From NCBI GenBank assembly GCA_009840625.1, contig VXNJ01000007.1:1-64000 (forward strand): a DNA stretch of 64,000 nt, in the 5' to 3' direction. The DNA is from Chloroflexota bacterium (GTDB lineage Bacteria > Chloroflexota > UBA11872 > VXNJ01). Positions within the stretch are counted from its first letter, which is position 1. Each line of letters opens with the position of its first letter. The translations under genes and the position numbers were made by a program. Below, one piece after another: positions 36,451 through 45,774 of the stretch. The notes under the pieces are model-generated. The model was not told the origin of the DNA. It searched no databases and saw nothing but the letters and a program-made list of their open reading frames with translations.

Positions 36451-37638
36451 ATGCCACCTAAGCGAATCACCTCCCGCACCGGAGCGGTCGTCTTATTCCT
36501 TGCTATCGCATTTCTCGACGAGCTCGTAGACGGCGTGGTAAGCGCGGCGTGGCCGCATATCAGAACCGATCTGAATCTGAGCTATCTCCAAATCGGCGTG
36601 GTATTGAGCGTCCCGGGATTGGCATCGGTCTGCATCGAGCCAGTGATCGGGATCTTGGGCGACGTGGGTCACCGCAGACGGATTGTTATTGCCGGCGGCA
36701 TCTTTTACGCAATTTCACTGGTGCTTTTCGCCGTAAGCCAGGGGTTTTCAATTCTTCTGATTGCCTGGCTCATCTTCTACCCCGCCTCAGGAGCGTTCGT
36801 CAGTCTCTCGCAAGCATCCTTAATGGATTTCGACCTGAAGCGACGTGCTCAAAACATGGCCAGGTGGAATTTCGCAGGTTCATTGGGGAATGTTGCCGGG
36901 CCGCTCGCGCTCGCGGTACTGGTTGCCATCGCAGTCGGCTGGCGCGGTGCGGTACTGGGTTGCGCTCTGATTGCGGTACTGGCGCTTGCCGGCGCATTTC
37001 GCTTGCCGACGCGCATGTTCCGCCCCAATCCGGCGGACGACGCGCCGTCGATCAGACAAGCGGCGATTTCCGCGTTCGCCGCCCTTCGGCAATTCGATGT
37101 CGCCAGATGGCAGGTGCTGCTTCAGGCATCTGATCTGATGCTCGATCTGTTCAAGAGCTTCCTGACGCTTTACATGGTCGATGTCGCCGGAGTAACCGAA
37201 ACAAGCGCAGCCTTTGTGTTGGCGGTTTGGATCGGAGCCAGATTGATCGGGGATTTGATCCTCATCCCGCTGCTGGAACGAGTTCGTCCATTGCGCTTTT
37301 TGCGGGTTAGTGTCGTGGTCGTCCTGTTGATTTACCCGGCGTTTCTATTGGCCCCGACATTGCCCATCAAATTGCTGATGGTCAGCATACTTGGATTCGC
37401 TACAGCGGGTTGGTACCCGATCCTGCAATCACGGGCCTACGCATCGCTGCCGGAGCGCAGCGGCACCGTTGTCGCGTTGGGAAACCTGTTCGGGTTTGTG
37501 GCCGCAATTCTGCCCCTTGGATTGGCGCTTTTGGCGGAGAACTGGGGGCTGGGTTTTTCGATGTGGCTGTTGCTGATTGGACCGGTCGCAGTCGGCATTG
37601 GCACGGTTTTTCGCCCATCCCGAAACCCCAAAGCGTAA
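36451..37638 (+). CDS. Major facilitator superfamily transporter
   Basis: About 395 residues from the ATG at 36451; a TTG 6 nt upstream is also possible. Twelve membrane helices are expected. The loop between helices 2 and 3 has GILGDVGHRRRIVIAGG, which fits the MFS motif A. The start AIAFLDELVDGVVSAAWPHIRTDLNLSYLQIG is typical of drug or small-molecule exporters of this superfamily. No cargo can be inferred. Its base composition is less GC-rich than that of the neighbours, which may point to horizontal transfer. It is alone on the plus strand. Confidence 0.9.
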   Translation: MPPKRITSRTGAVVLFLAIAFLDELVDGVVSAAWPHIRTDLNLSYLQIGVVLSVPGLASVCIEPVIGILGDVGHRRRIVIAGGIFYAISLVLFAVSQGFSILLIAWLIFYPASGAFVSLSQASLMDFDLKRRAQNMARWNFAGSLGNVAGPLALAVLVAIAVGWRGAVLGCALIAVLALAGAFRLPTRMFRPNPADDAPSIRQAAISAFAALRQFDVARWQVLLQASDLMLDLFKSFLTLYMVDVAGVTETSAAFVLAVWIGARLIGDLILIPLLERVRPLRFLRVSVVVVLLIYPAFLLAPTLPIKLLMVSILGFATAGWYPILQSRAYASLPERSGTVVALGNLFGFVAAILPLGLALLAENWGLGFSMWLLLIGPVAVGIGTVFRPSRNPKA

Positions 37639-37830
37639 TTGCTTGATTGGGCGATCCGGCCATTGAAGAATTCGGGGCCGGTTCACAGTTTCGGACGGTT
37701 GAAATCCAGACCGTGCGAATTGGCCAATCCCGCTGCAGCTTCGGGGTCACGTCGCACTTGAATATTCGAGGCTGCTAGGCCAGACTGCGCGGGGATCGCG
37801 TAATCAAACGGCCACCAGGGACGTCCGCGT

Positions 37831-38946
37831 CTATCGTCCGCCGATTGCCTCGAACGCCATATCGGCCGCATCCACCTCATCAGCGGCGAACTCGATCCCG
37901 AGGCTGCGGGCACGCGCCAGGTTGAAGTTAACGTCGGTCTGTTTCGGATCCACAATCGGCGTCGTCGCGGGATCGGCACCATCGAGGATGTCCGCGCCCA
38001 GGGCACCGACGTATGCCCCGGTCTTGAGACCTGAATTGCCCACAGCAACGAGAATTCCATCCCGTGCCCAGTCCGCCAGCAGGCCAATCTCGGGGAGATC
38101 GTTATTGGCCACCATCCAGTCGACTACCTCCGATGGCGCAACGATGGCTCCTCCGGCATCGCGCAGCTGGTGGAAATTCAGAATGGCGATGAAGTCGGCC
38201 TTGTCTTGAAACTCGGCAACGGCGCTCTTCCGCTGTTCAAATTCCTCAAACAGAAGGAAATCGACTACTTCGATCGGTCCGTAATCAGCCGACTGGCCGC
38301 CGAGCATGAACGCGGCACGAGCCGATTGAGTAGCTGAGCCAGCATCGCCAATAATCACGACCCTAGTCGCATCAGGAAAGAGCCGTTGAGCCGTCGCGAA
38401 CGCTTCTTCGTATGGAATGCGCTCCAGGGCCCCGGTAATCGATCCGCCAGGCACGTCAAGACTGCTTATGGGGGCGTAGACCGTCGGGTCGACGTTGACG
38501 CCGGCGAACACCGTGGAGAGGGGATCGCTGGGGTTTTGCTCGGCGTACCTGACGGCCACGTGCTCGATCGCGATATCGTCTGTGACAAAGAGGATGTCGG
38601 GCGCGAAATCTTGTAACGCTTCGAGGGCTTCGGCAGCCCGTTCTTGGATCTGCTCTGGGGTTGTGAAGTTGATCCTGGTGTCCATATAGAAGGTCTGCAA
38701 CTGGTAATCGCGATCCGGATTTAGACCGCTCTCAGAAAGGCCGTTGATGATCCCTTCATGGAGGTCCGCGGTCCATGGGAATGCAGTGCTGTAAGAGTGC
38801 ACGACAAAGATGCGGTGAGTTTCATCTACGGCGCCGGCATCCTCAGGCTCTGACTTGGGCGCTTCGCAAGCGACCGCGATAACCATGGCCACAAGTGCCA
38901 GTGCGAATCCCAATTTGATCCGGAAATTGGAACGCAGATCAATCAT
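37831..38946 (-). CDS. ABC-transporter-type substrate-binding lipoprotein (PF04392-like)
   Basis: About 371 residues from the ATG at 38946, with GGAAG 8 nt upstream; a GTG lies 9 nt before. A lipoprotein signal (FALALVAMVIAVACEAPK) has a VAVAC lipobox-like site. The mature part shows HRIFVVHSYSTAFPWT, then APDILFVTDDIAIEHVAVRY and TVFAGVNVDP, features of the ABC_sub_bind (TrpX-like) family. No permease or ATPase gene lies nearby, so it is an orphan or works with distant partners. Ligand unknown. The 192-bp gap after it and the MFS gene holds no gene. Confidence 0.82.
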   Translation of the reverse strand: MIDLRSNFRIKLGFALALVAMVIAVACEAPKSEPEDAGAVDETHRIFVVHSYSTAFPWTADLHEGIINGLSESGLNPDRDYQLQTFYMDTRINFTTPEQIQERAAEALEALQDFAPDILFVTDDIAIEHVAVRYAEQNPSDPLSTVFAGVNVDPTVYAPISSLDVPGGSITGALERIPYEEAFATAQRLFPDATRVVIIGDAGSATQSARAAFMLGGQSADYGPIEVVDFLLFEEFEQRKSAVAEFQDKADFIAILNFHQLRDAGGAIVAPSEVVDWMVANNDLPEIGLLADWARDGILVAVGNSGLKTGAYVGALGADILDGADPATTPIVDPKQTDVNFNLARARSLGIEFAADEVDAADMAFEAIGGR

Positions 38947-39275
38947 TACGATCACTTCCGATTACTTTCATAAGCGCGTGGATCCTGCTGGTCTCCCGCA
39001 ACCGGAAACCAAATTCATGGGGCGGGTCGATCGGCAGCGTGCTGGCTATCCGGAGTCAATACGACCGGGTTATGAAGTCTGGTTTGAATCGCGGGACACC
39101 GGCGCTCCACGGCGGCGACAGAGGCCCCTAGAGTCTTCCGCACGAACTTTACCGGCAACATTGGCATGAGCGGGCGCTTGGTCAGACCCAAAACACCGGC
39201 TCAACCTGCCAATTTGGGACTAACTATATGTCCTTTTATGTCTAATCCGGGCAACGCGGGCTTCAAGTGATCCGG
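38947..39275. other. Intergenic region without recognised gene
   Basis: About 329 bp between the substrate-binding lipoprotein start and the moaE stop. I saw no coding signal on either strand, no tRNA and no riboswitch core that I recognise. Only a CCCGGTCGTATTG-type GC-rich stretch and an AT-rich patch near 39225-39245 stand out. The promoter of the lipoprotein gene should lie here. Confidence 0.5.
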
Positions 39276-39731
39276 TTATTCGGACTGACCCACCGGGGCA
39301 CGGTTGTCTTCGACCCAACGCGCGCCCGATGCCCCGATCTCCTTTTTCCAGATCGGCACGCGGTGTTTTAGTTCCTCGATCAGGAATCGGCAACAGTCGA
39401 ATGCCTCGGCCCTGTGGGGGGTTCCGACCGCGATTATGACGCTTGGTTCACCGAGCGGGACCGATCCCAACCGGTGCTCCAACGCGATCCGCGCGCCGGG
39501 CCACTTTTTGCTGGCGTCCTTGGCCATTTCCTGGAGTTGTCGGGCCGCCATTTCGGAATACGCGTCGTATTCAAGCGATTCGACCGGGTTCAGATCAGAG
39601 TCACGTCGTACAACACCCCTGAACACGCATTGGGCCCCATTGGAGGGGCTTTCGACTAATTGTTCAATCGCGGCGCTATCGAGCCCACCGGTGCGCAATG
39701 CGACGTGAATAGTCGTTTCCTTATTACTCAA
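39276..39731 (-). CDS. moaE: Molybdopterin synthase catalytic subunit
   Basis: 151 residues. MoaE with MoaD turns precursor Z (cPMP) into molybdopterin. It has the family blocks GAQCVFRGVVRRDSD, LEYDAYSEMAARQLQEMA, ALEHRLGSVPLGEPSVIIAVGTPHRAEAF (motif HRxGxxxxGe) and LKHRVPIWKKE with the catalytic Lys pair. No moaD, moaA, moaC or other cofactor gene is in the window, so it is isolated from its pathway. A terminator-like hairpin lies upstream, so it probably has its own promoter. Confidence 0.96.
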   Translation of the reverse strand: MSNKETTIHVALRTGGLDSAAIEQLVESPSNGAQCVFRGVVRRDSDLNPVESLEYDAYSEMAARQLQEMAKDASKKWPGARIALEHRLGSVPLGEPSVIIAVGTPHRAEAFDCCRFLIEELKHRVPIWKKEIGASGARWVEDNRAPVGQSE

Positions 39732-39784
39732 TTGCCGGCATCCGATTCCTGCCGTCCTCGCGTGTCAAGTCCCCAATAAAGCAA

Positions 39785-39812
39785 CTGGGCGGGCCCTTTC
39801 GGACCCGCCCAG
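39785..39812 (-). terminator. Terminator hairpin after the large surface-protein gene
   Basis: CTGGGCGGG pairs with CCCGCCCAG. A mismatch and two further GC pairs close a TTTC/GAAA tetraloop. GCAA (39781-39784) can extend the stem. On the minus strand it is followed by TTGCTTTATT. It lies 24 nt after the stop codon of the 39837-42524 gene. Confidence 0.7.
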
Positions 39813-39836
39813 CTTGTTGCTAGGACGCCCAGCGAT

Positions 39837-42524
39837 TTATGAGTCAATCACCGGGGGTGAAACTTCGCCACCGACTGACAGTTCGTCAGCAGCGCCGAAA
39901 GCGTCTATGTCAGCGTAACCGGGAACCAGAATGCCGCGCAGGGTGTCGCCGAGCAGCGTCAACTGCACGGATCCATCCTCGGCAAGCTGGAACACCGCGG
40001 CCTGGAAGTACTGACGGGTGAATCCGGCGGTCGTGCCAGGCTCCATCAGGGTTCCGTCCGCGCCGGTGTCCGCGCGAGCCTCAGTCTTGGGGAATCCGAA
40101 TGCGTCAACCCCACCAAGGCGGTTGAAGAAGTCCAGGAAGCCAGTGGCGTTGCCATCGGCATCCACGTTAGCCACGTAGTGACCAAACGCGCCTACCTGC
40201 TCGCCACCTTCAGGAGCGGATTCAGGAGCAGGTTCGACTTGCTGGTCGACGCTACCACCGAGGCCACCACCGACGTAGTCCCAGGCCAGCAATCGAGTAA
40301 CTGTCTCGTTGCCCGCCAGGTGCAGGGCTCCACGCTGGAAGAACTGAGTCAATCCGATACCAGGGATTTCAACGACTTCGGAAGTCGGGTATCCCCAGCG
40401 CTCCAAGCCACCAGTGGCGTTGTAAACGTCCAGGAAATTGGCGCTGACTGCGTTGCCACCAACGGTGACGGTGAAGTTGGAGATGTTGTGCTTGAGGTCT
40501 TCGTTGCCGGGAGCCTCGACGAACTCGTTCTGAGTTACGACAACAGATTCGAAGCTGGATTCCGGCATAGTCGGCATATCTACCGGAGCCTCGGATGAAG
40601 CATCGCGAATCATGAGCGAAGCAACGTCAAGAACCGACGTCAAGTTAGTGCCGCTCGCAGGGTCCGCCACAGCAGCAGCATGCCCGAACAGCGCGGTCAA
40701 CGTGTTGTCGGTGTCCTCTTTCTTGTTTGTGGGCAAGCCAATTGCGATCCGATAGTTGCCTGCAGCCAGGTTACTCAGGTTGATGAACGCACTTTTTACG
40801 TCGTGGCTGTCATCGGTGGAAGTGAGTTTTCCGGAGTCTCCCGCAAGGTTTTTGAGCTGAACGCCCACGACCGTCGCGGCAATATCGTCCGCGTCGATGT
40901 TCACGTCAAAGACCCAAACGCCGCCTTCAACAGCATCGTAGGAGCCTTCCGTGAATCCGATTCGGTTGTCTTTGCGAGGAGTATTGACTTTCAGTACCTG
41001 GCCTGCGATCAACTCGTCGCCAACTGGCCCGAGGTTGTCCAGCATGAACCCATCCCCGGTCGGTCCCTTGTTGCCGGAGACATCGATCAAGGTTGAGAGA
41101 TCACCATTGCTGTCCTTGCCGACATCTGCAAATAATCCGCTTGGCAATTCGGCCAAATCGTTATCCGAGAGATCAAGCGCGACCAACAAGCTCGGAGGTG
41201 TGTCGGTATTAACTGCGGGCGTGCCATCAGCAGCGAGGGACGTCAATCCAGTCAGTCCCGAAAGATCACCGACGCTGATTGAATCAATTTTGTCGCTGGT
41301 GCCGTCGGCGGCCCCGACCACGAGCGTATTCAACAACGCACCGTTGGTGGTGTCACCAATGTCCCTACCGGCCAGTTGATCAATACCGACGCGTTTTGCG
41401 CTCAAGCCCACCCTGGCGGTGATCTTGTCTGCAACCGCGTCCTGGCGGTCCGCAACCGAAACCGGCGGATCGTCTTCATCAACGACTATCAAATCGGCGC
41501 TCTGGCCAGCTCGCGGGACGCTGTCGTCAAATTCGTCTTTGCCAAATGCGGGAGTTGTCTGCGGTTGAGGTGAAGCGGCAACCGCGTTCGCAAACGTACC
41601 AACTCCATGGAAGGAAATGTCGATCGACTGCTTGTCGGTTCGGCCAAAGTCGTTATCGGCGTTGTCCCTGATGCGGTACGGGGCGGCATAGAGCGTGCCC
41701 GGGGCGTCATTCGAGTTGATCAGCACGGAGACAGTTTCAGCGTCAACCTCGTCGACCGTGAAATCGACACGCAGCCAGACGCCACCGTCGTTCGAGTTGA
41801 TCGAGTCGTTTGTCAAAACCTTCGGCATATCGCCGTATTCGAACGTGATCCAGACGATTTCGCCCTCAACACCTTCAAACGTATCGGTGGTCAGGCCATT
41901 AGCCGACGTGGAGCCGCCGTCAAGGAGAAACGTGATGCCGAGCCCAGTCGGGGGAGTGTTGGGTCGAGTTCCATTTGTTGCATTAAGCGTGCCGTTGCCC
42001 TTGCCTACGGCAGCACCGAGCTGCAAGTAACGAACCGCGCCAGCAGCGCTTTTTACCGCGTCGCTCAGGTCAATGTCTGCCACGGTGAGCCCGTTGCCGG
42101 TCAAGTCGACGCGCGAACCGCGAACGAAACCGTCAAGTTCACCCACGCCTGGCTTGAATTCGGACAATCCTTTTCCGCTCAGGTCAAGGTCTTTGGCCTC
42201 GTCCTGCTGGTCAGCTACTGCTTCGCCAGCGCCATCTTCGGTGGGACCGGCGACCAGTGAGGTCGTACCACCCCAGGAAGATCCGGTACCTATGTAAAGC
42301 GCGTCGTTGCACTGATAGGATTTGTGCTTGTTGTTCGCCAGTATGGCTTCTCGCATGAGATCGCTGTACCCGCAAATGCCGCCTTCTTGGTCACCAAGGG
42401 CTTGAGCTTGGTTATTTCCAAGCCCTAGCACAAGCGACGCCAGCAACAGTCCGACCGCCGCAAGCATGATTGGAAAAGCAAAGCCCGATTTGAGCCCACT
42501 TCTCAAATATTTGGACGAAGTCAA
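39837..42524 (-). CDS. Large secreted LRR-like protein with C-terminal double FGFP-type repeat
   Basis: 895 residues from a TTG at 42524, chosen because AAGGAGG lies 5 nt upstream; the open frame extends 40 codons further. A signal peptide (FAFPIMLAAVGLLLASLVLGLG) is followed by the motif ICGYSDLMREAIL...SYQCNDAL. Next are LRR-like stretches (DLDLSGKGLSEF, VALDLSDNDLAELPSGLF) mixed with acidic beta-rich parts. Two C-terminal repeats at roughly 690-880 read FLDVYNATGGLERWGYP and FLDFFNRLGGVDAFGFP, each followed by (T/R)QFFQ/QYFQ. Such repeats are common in Chloroflexota surface proteins and are thought to bind glycans. Paralogue of the protein at 27389-29053. Function unknown. Confidence 0.82.
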   Translation of the reverse strand: MTSSKYLRSGLKSGFAFPIMLAAVGLLLASLVLGLGNNQAQALGDQEGGICGYSDLMREAILANNKHKSYQCNDALYIGTGSSWGGTTSLVAGPTEDGAGEAVADQQDEAKDLDLSGKGLSEFKPGVGELDGFVRGSRVDLTGNGLTVADIDLSDAVKSAAGAVRYLQLGAAVGKGNGTLNATNGTRPNTPPTGLGITFLLDGGSTSANGLTTDTFEGVEGEIVWITFEYGDMPKVLTNDSINSNDGGVWLRVDFTVDEVDAETVSVLINSNDAPGTLYAAPYRIRDNADNDFGRTDKQSIDISFHGVGTFANAVAASPQPQTTPAFGKDEFDDSVPRAGQSADLIVVDEDDPPVSVADRQDAVADKITARVGLSAKRVGIDQLAGRDIGDTTNGALLNTLVVGAADGTSDKIDSISVGDLSGLTGLTSLAADGTPAVNTDTPPSLLVALDLSDNDLAELPSGLFADVGKDSNGDLSTLIDVSGNKGPTGDGFMLDNLGPVGDELIAGQVLKVNTPRKDNRIGFTEGSYDAVEGGVWVFDVNIDADDIAATVVGVQLKNLAGDSGKLTSTDDSHDVKSAFINLSNLAAGNYRIAIGLPTNKKEDTDNTLTALFGHAAAVADPASGTNLTSVLDVASLMIRDASSEAPVDMPTMPESSFESVVVTQNEFVEAPGNEDLKHNISNFTVTVGGNAVSANFLDVYNATGGLERWGYPTSEVVEIPGIGLTQFFQRGALHLAGNETVTRLLAWDYVGGGLGGSVDQQVEPAPESAPEGGEQVGAFGHYVANVDADGNATGFLDFFNRLGGVDAFGFPKTEARADTGADGTLMEPGTTAGFTRQYFQAAVFQLAEDGSVQLTLLGDTLRGILVPGYADIDAFGAADELSVGGEVSPPVIDS

Positions 42525-42843
42525 AACGTCCTCCTTCTGACTTCTATTCGGCACGGTCGGCCGGATAACTCCGGTGGAACCTTCCGTGAGTTCGCTGTAT
42601 CGAGAGCCGACTTGGCGCAGCCTCGCGTACAGCAAACCCGCCAAGCACAGATTGACTCGCCATTATATGCGTGCAATCTAACTTCTTCAGCGGCAGCGCT
42701 TTGGATAACCAGCGCAATTGCCATTTGCGAAGGGGCCATCCCACTTCGGCTCTTACTAATAGATAAAACGCCGGGCACTAGATCACCGTTACTGTTGAAC
42801 CCCTGCGCCGATCAAGCATGAATGCATTACCCCGGCGCCGGGA
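42525..42843. other. Intergenic region between nuoN and the surface-protein gene
   Basis: 319 bp with no convincing gene. It holds the strong Shine-Dalgarno site of the downstream gene (42530-42536) and, right after the nuoN stop, the GC palindrome CCCGGCGCCGGG at 42831-42842, which can form only a short hairpin. AT-rich patches near 42660-42670 and 42755-42765 could be promoter elements. No repeats or RNA genes seen. Confidence 0.5.
42530..42536 (-). promoter_or_regulatory. Shine-Dalgarno site of the large surface-protein gene
   Basis: A perfect AAGGAGG on the minus strand lies 5 nt before the TTG at 42524. It favours that TTG over the upstream in-frame start at 42644. Confidence 0.75.
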
Positions 42844-44307
42844 CTAAACGCCGGCAAGTACCGCGCCGGAATTTGCCAAGTCGAGCAAAACTCCCGACCA
42901 AATCCCAATTGCGATCGTTCCTATTGCCGTCGTTGCAAGGACGGCGCCTACCGCATCTGGAGTCTCGACTCTGCTTGCGTCCGGATCCGACGCACGCATA
43001 TACATGTTCACCACCACCCTTAGGTAGTAAAAAGCCGAGACCACGGCTGCCAGCACCAGCAATATCGCCAACCAAGCTGCGCCCCCATTGATCAATACAT
43101 CAATGATCAGGAGCTTGCCGAAGAATCCAGCTGTGGGCGGAACGCCAATAAGTGACAGCATGAACACGGCCATCGCGAGCGCAAGTGCAGGAGAGCTGCG
43201 ACCCAGGCCACGGTAAGCTTCCAGGTCAACCGCCGAACGGTACCGTTCAACCAGCATCACGACCGCAAACGCGCCCGTGTTCATAAGCGCGTAGGCCACC
43301 GCGTAATACAACAAGGTATGCGTACCGGCGTAAGTGAGGCCACCGCCTACCTGGGATTGCGTGGCAACCAGTCCGGCGAGCATGTAACCCGAGTGAGCGA
43401 TGCTCGAATAAGCAAGCATGCGCTTCACGTTAGTCTGGGCGACCGCGATTAGATTCCCCGCAACGATCGTGATTGCGGCCAATACTCCCAACAGAATCTC
43501 AAGGTCAACCGCATACGGCTCAAATGAGACTGCCAGGAGACGCAATAAGAGGCCTAATGCGGCAATCTTAGGAGCGACTGAAATAAACGCGGTAACTGCG
43601 GTCGGGGCGCCGTCATAAGCATCCGGTGTCCAGGCGTGGAACGGTACCAACGCGATCTTGAACGAAAGTGCCGCGACAATCAGGCCGATCGCCAGGAATT
43701 CCGGCGGGCCGATATCTCGTTGTGCGAACACCGACCCGATTTCCGCGAACGAAGTCTCGCCAGTCACCCCGTAAAGCCAGCCGACACCGTAGGCGGTCAC
43801 TGCCGTCGAGAGCGCGCCCATCGTGAAGTATTTGATGGCCCCCTCGGTGGATCGTTGCCGCCAGCGGGTGATCGCAACCAGGGCGTAGATCGGGATCGAC
43901 ATCAACTCCAGGGCCACGAACATGACGACCAGGTCGTTCGCCCCTACCAGCAGCATCATGCCGGTCGTGGAGAAGAGAAGGATGGCAGCGTAAGCCCCGA
44001 ATCGCACTTTCGGAAGATTGCCCAGACCGAGCACCACCGCCGCGGCCGCAACTGCAACGAGCACAAGACGCAGGAAAACGGAAAACTGGTCAATTACCAG
44101 TTGTCCGGACAGGATCGATTCGGACTCTTGAGGCCACTGGCCGACCAGGATCCCGGCGGCAAAAACCGCGCCGACCAACGTGAGCGCCAAGTAGGCCCAA
44201 CGGTTGTCGCGTTTCGAAAACACCCACATCAATGGTGTGGTGCTTGCCACGGCGACCAGGATCATCTCCGGACCGATCTGGCCGATTTCAGACCATTCGT
44301 ATGGCAT
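42844..44307 (-). CDS. nuoN: NADH-quinone oxidoreductase subunit N
   Basis: 487 residues, about 14 membrane helices. It is one of three antiporter-like proton-pumping subunits of complex I. The Lys/Glu features of the proton path sit in VALELMSIPIYALVAI and KYFTMGALSTAVTAYGVGWLYG. ALSFKIALVPFHAWTPDAYDGAPTAVTAF is the family signature near residue 220. It is the last gene of the nuo operon, with no gap after nuoM. Confidence 0.96.
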   Translation of the reverse strand: MPYEWSEIGQIGPEMILVAVASTTPLMWVFSKRDNRWAYLALTLVGAVFAAGILVGQWPQESESILSGQLVIDQFSVFLRLVLVAVAAAAVVLGLGNLPKVRFGAYAAILLFSTTGMMLLVGANDLVVMFVALELMSIPIYALVAITRWRQRSTEGAIKYFTMGALSTAVTAYGVGWLYGVTGETSFAEIGSVFAQRDIGPPEFLAIGLIVAALSFKIALVPFHAWTPDAYDGAPTAVTAFISVAPKIAALGLLLRLLAVSFEPYAVDLEILLGVLAAITIVAGNLIAVAQTNVKRMLAYSSIAHSGYMLAGLVATQSQVGGGLTYAGTHTLLYYAVAYALMNTGAFAVVMLVERYRSAVDLEAYRGLGRSSPALALAMAVFMLSLIGVPPTAGFFGKLLIIDVLINGGAAWLAILLVLAAVVSAFYYLRVVVNMYMRASDPDASRVETPDAVGAVLATTAIGTIAIGIWSGVLLDLANSGAVLAGV

Positions 44308-45765
44308 CTAGAGCCCCACCAGCTGGCCGGTGGCGAGCGAGAGCATGGCAACAAACGGGTCCGGTGCGATTCCGACCCACATCACCATCGCCATCAGTGG
44401 CAAGAGCGACGCGAATTCCACGCGGTTCATGTCCGTGATGCCGGCAAACCCTTCATTGACTTTGCCGAGCATGAGCTTTTTGTACATCCAGAGCATGTAT
44501 GCCGCGGCCAGGATCACGCCAACAAGGGCCCCGAACCCGGCAACGTATGAATAACCGAACGCGCCAATCAGGACCAGGAACTCGCCGACGAAACCGCTCA
44601 TCGTTGGTAGGCCGAGCGAGGCGAGCGTGAAGAATCCGAGAACGACCGCGAACACCGGTATCCGCTCGGCAAGACCGCCGAGGTCAGAGAAAAGCCTGGT
44701 GTGGGTGCGGTCGTAGACAACTCCGACGCAGAGGAACAGTGCGCCGGTGATCAGGCCGTGGGAGAACATCTGGATGATCGCCCCGTCGAGCGCCTGCTGA
44801 TTGCCGGAGAAAATCCCAAGGGTCACGAATCCCATGTGCGAAACGGACGAATAGGCGATTAGCTTCTTCACGTCCCTCTGCGCCATCGCCACCAGCGCGC
44901 CGTAGATGATCGCGATCACCGAGAGAACGATCACCGCCGCCCGGAATTCGTCCACCGCCTGCGGCGAGAGTGGCAGTATCAGACGCAGAAAGCCGTAGCC
45001 GCCCATCTTTAGCAATACCCCGGCCAGGATGACGCTGCCCCCGGTCGGGGCCTCGACGTGGGCGTCGGGGAGCCATGTGTGGAACGGGAACATCGGAATC
45101 TTGATTGCGAATGCGGCGAAGAACGCCCCGAACACCCAGTACTGCAGCGACTGGGTCAAACCGATCTCGGGCAGCATCTGGATGTCGAACGACCCCGCGT
45201 CCAGTCCGATGGCGATGATCGCCACCAGCATCAGGACCGAGCCGATGAAGGTGAATAGGAAGAACTTGACCGCCGCGTAGATCCGGCGCGGGCCGCCCCA
45301 GACACCGATGATCAGATACATCGGGATCAGGACAACTTCCCAGAAAACGTAGAAGAGGACCAGGTCGAGAGCGACGAAGACCCCGATCATGCCGGTCTCC
45401 AGCAGCAGCATCGCGGCCATGTACTCGCGCGTGCGGTCAGATATGGATAGCCAGGACGTGCCGATAACGATCGGGGTCAACAGACCGGTGAGCAGAACCA
45501 TCAGGATCGAGATCCCGTCGACGCCAAGCTTGTACTGCAGGCCGAACTGCGGGATCCAGTCGCGCTGCTCGAGGTACTGGTAGCCGGCCACGTCGGAGTC
45601 GAAGCCGAAAACGACCGAGAGGACCGCACCGAGGGTTAATAGCGAGAAAAGCAGGGCGGTCGCGGTGGCGGCCTGGCGCGACCGCATGAACCAGGTCGCG
45701 ACCGCCCCGGCCAGCGGGAGCCAGACGCAGAGCGAGAGCAGCGGGGGAGCGGAGGTCTCAGGCAT
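44308..45765 (-). CDS. nuoM: NADH-quinone oxidoreductase subunit M
   Basis: 485 residues, about 14 membrane helices. It is an antiporter-like pump subunit. VFWEVVLIPMYLIIG holds the conserved Glu, AIKIPMFPFHTWLPDAHVEAPTGGSVILAG the signature with its Lys, and SSVSHMGFVTLGIFSGN another family block. The start codon lies 9 nt after the nuoL stop and its stop meets the nuoN ATG. Confidence 0.96.
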   Translation of the reverse strand: MPETSAPPLLSLCVWLPLAGAVATWFMRSRQAATATALLFSLLTLGAVLSVVFGFDSDVAGYQYLEQRDWIPQFGLQYKLGVDGISILMVLLTGLLTPIVIGTSWLSISDRTREYMAAMLLLETGMIGVFVALDLVLFYVFWEVVLIPMYLIIGVWGGPRRIYAAVKFFLFTFIGSVLMLVAIIAIGLDAGSFDIQMLPEIGLTQSLQYWVFGAFFAAFAIKIPMFPFHTWLPDAHVEAPTGGSVILAGVLLKMGGYGFLRLILPLSPQAVDEFRAAVIVLSVIAIIYGALVAMAQRDVKKLIAYSSVSHMGFVTLGIFSGNQQALDGAIIQMFSHGLITGALFLCVGVVYDRTHTRLFSDLGGLAERIPVFAVVLGFFTLASLGLPTMSGFVGEFLVLIGAFGYSYVAGFGALVGVILAAAYMLWMYKKLMLGKVNEGFAGITDMNRVEFASLLPLMAMVMWVGIAPDPFVAMLSLATGQLVGL

Positions 45766-45774
45766 ATGCGGTGC

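Noticed and set aside
38947-39275. A riboswitch upstream of the substrate-binding lipoprotein gene
   Set aside because: I looked for TPP-like and similar cores on the minus strand and found none of the conserved segments.
42831-42842. GC palindrome after nuoN as a terminator
   Set aside because: A 12-bp perfect palindrome leaves only four pairs around a four-base loop, and no T run follows on the minus strand.
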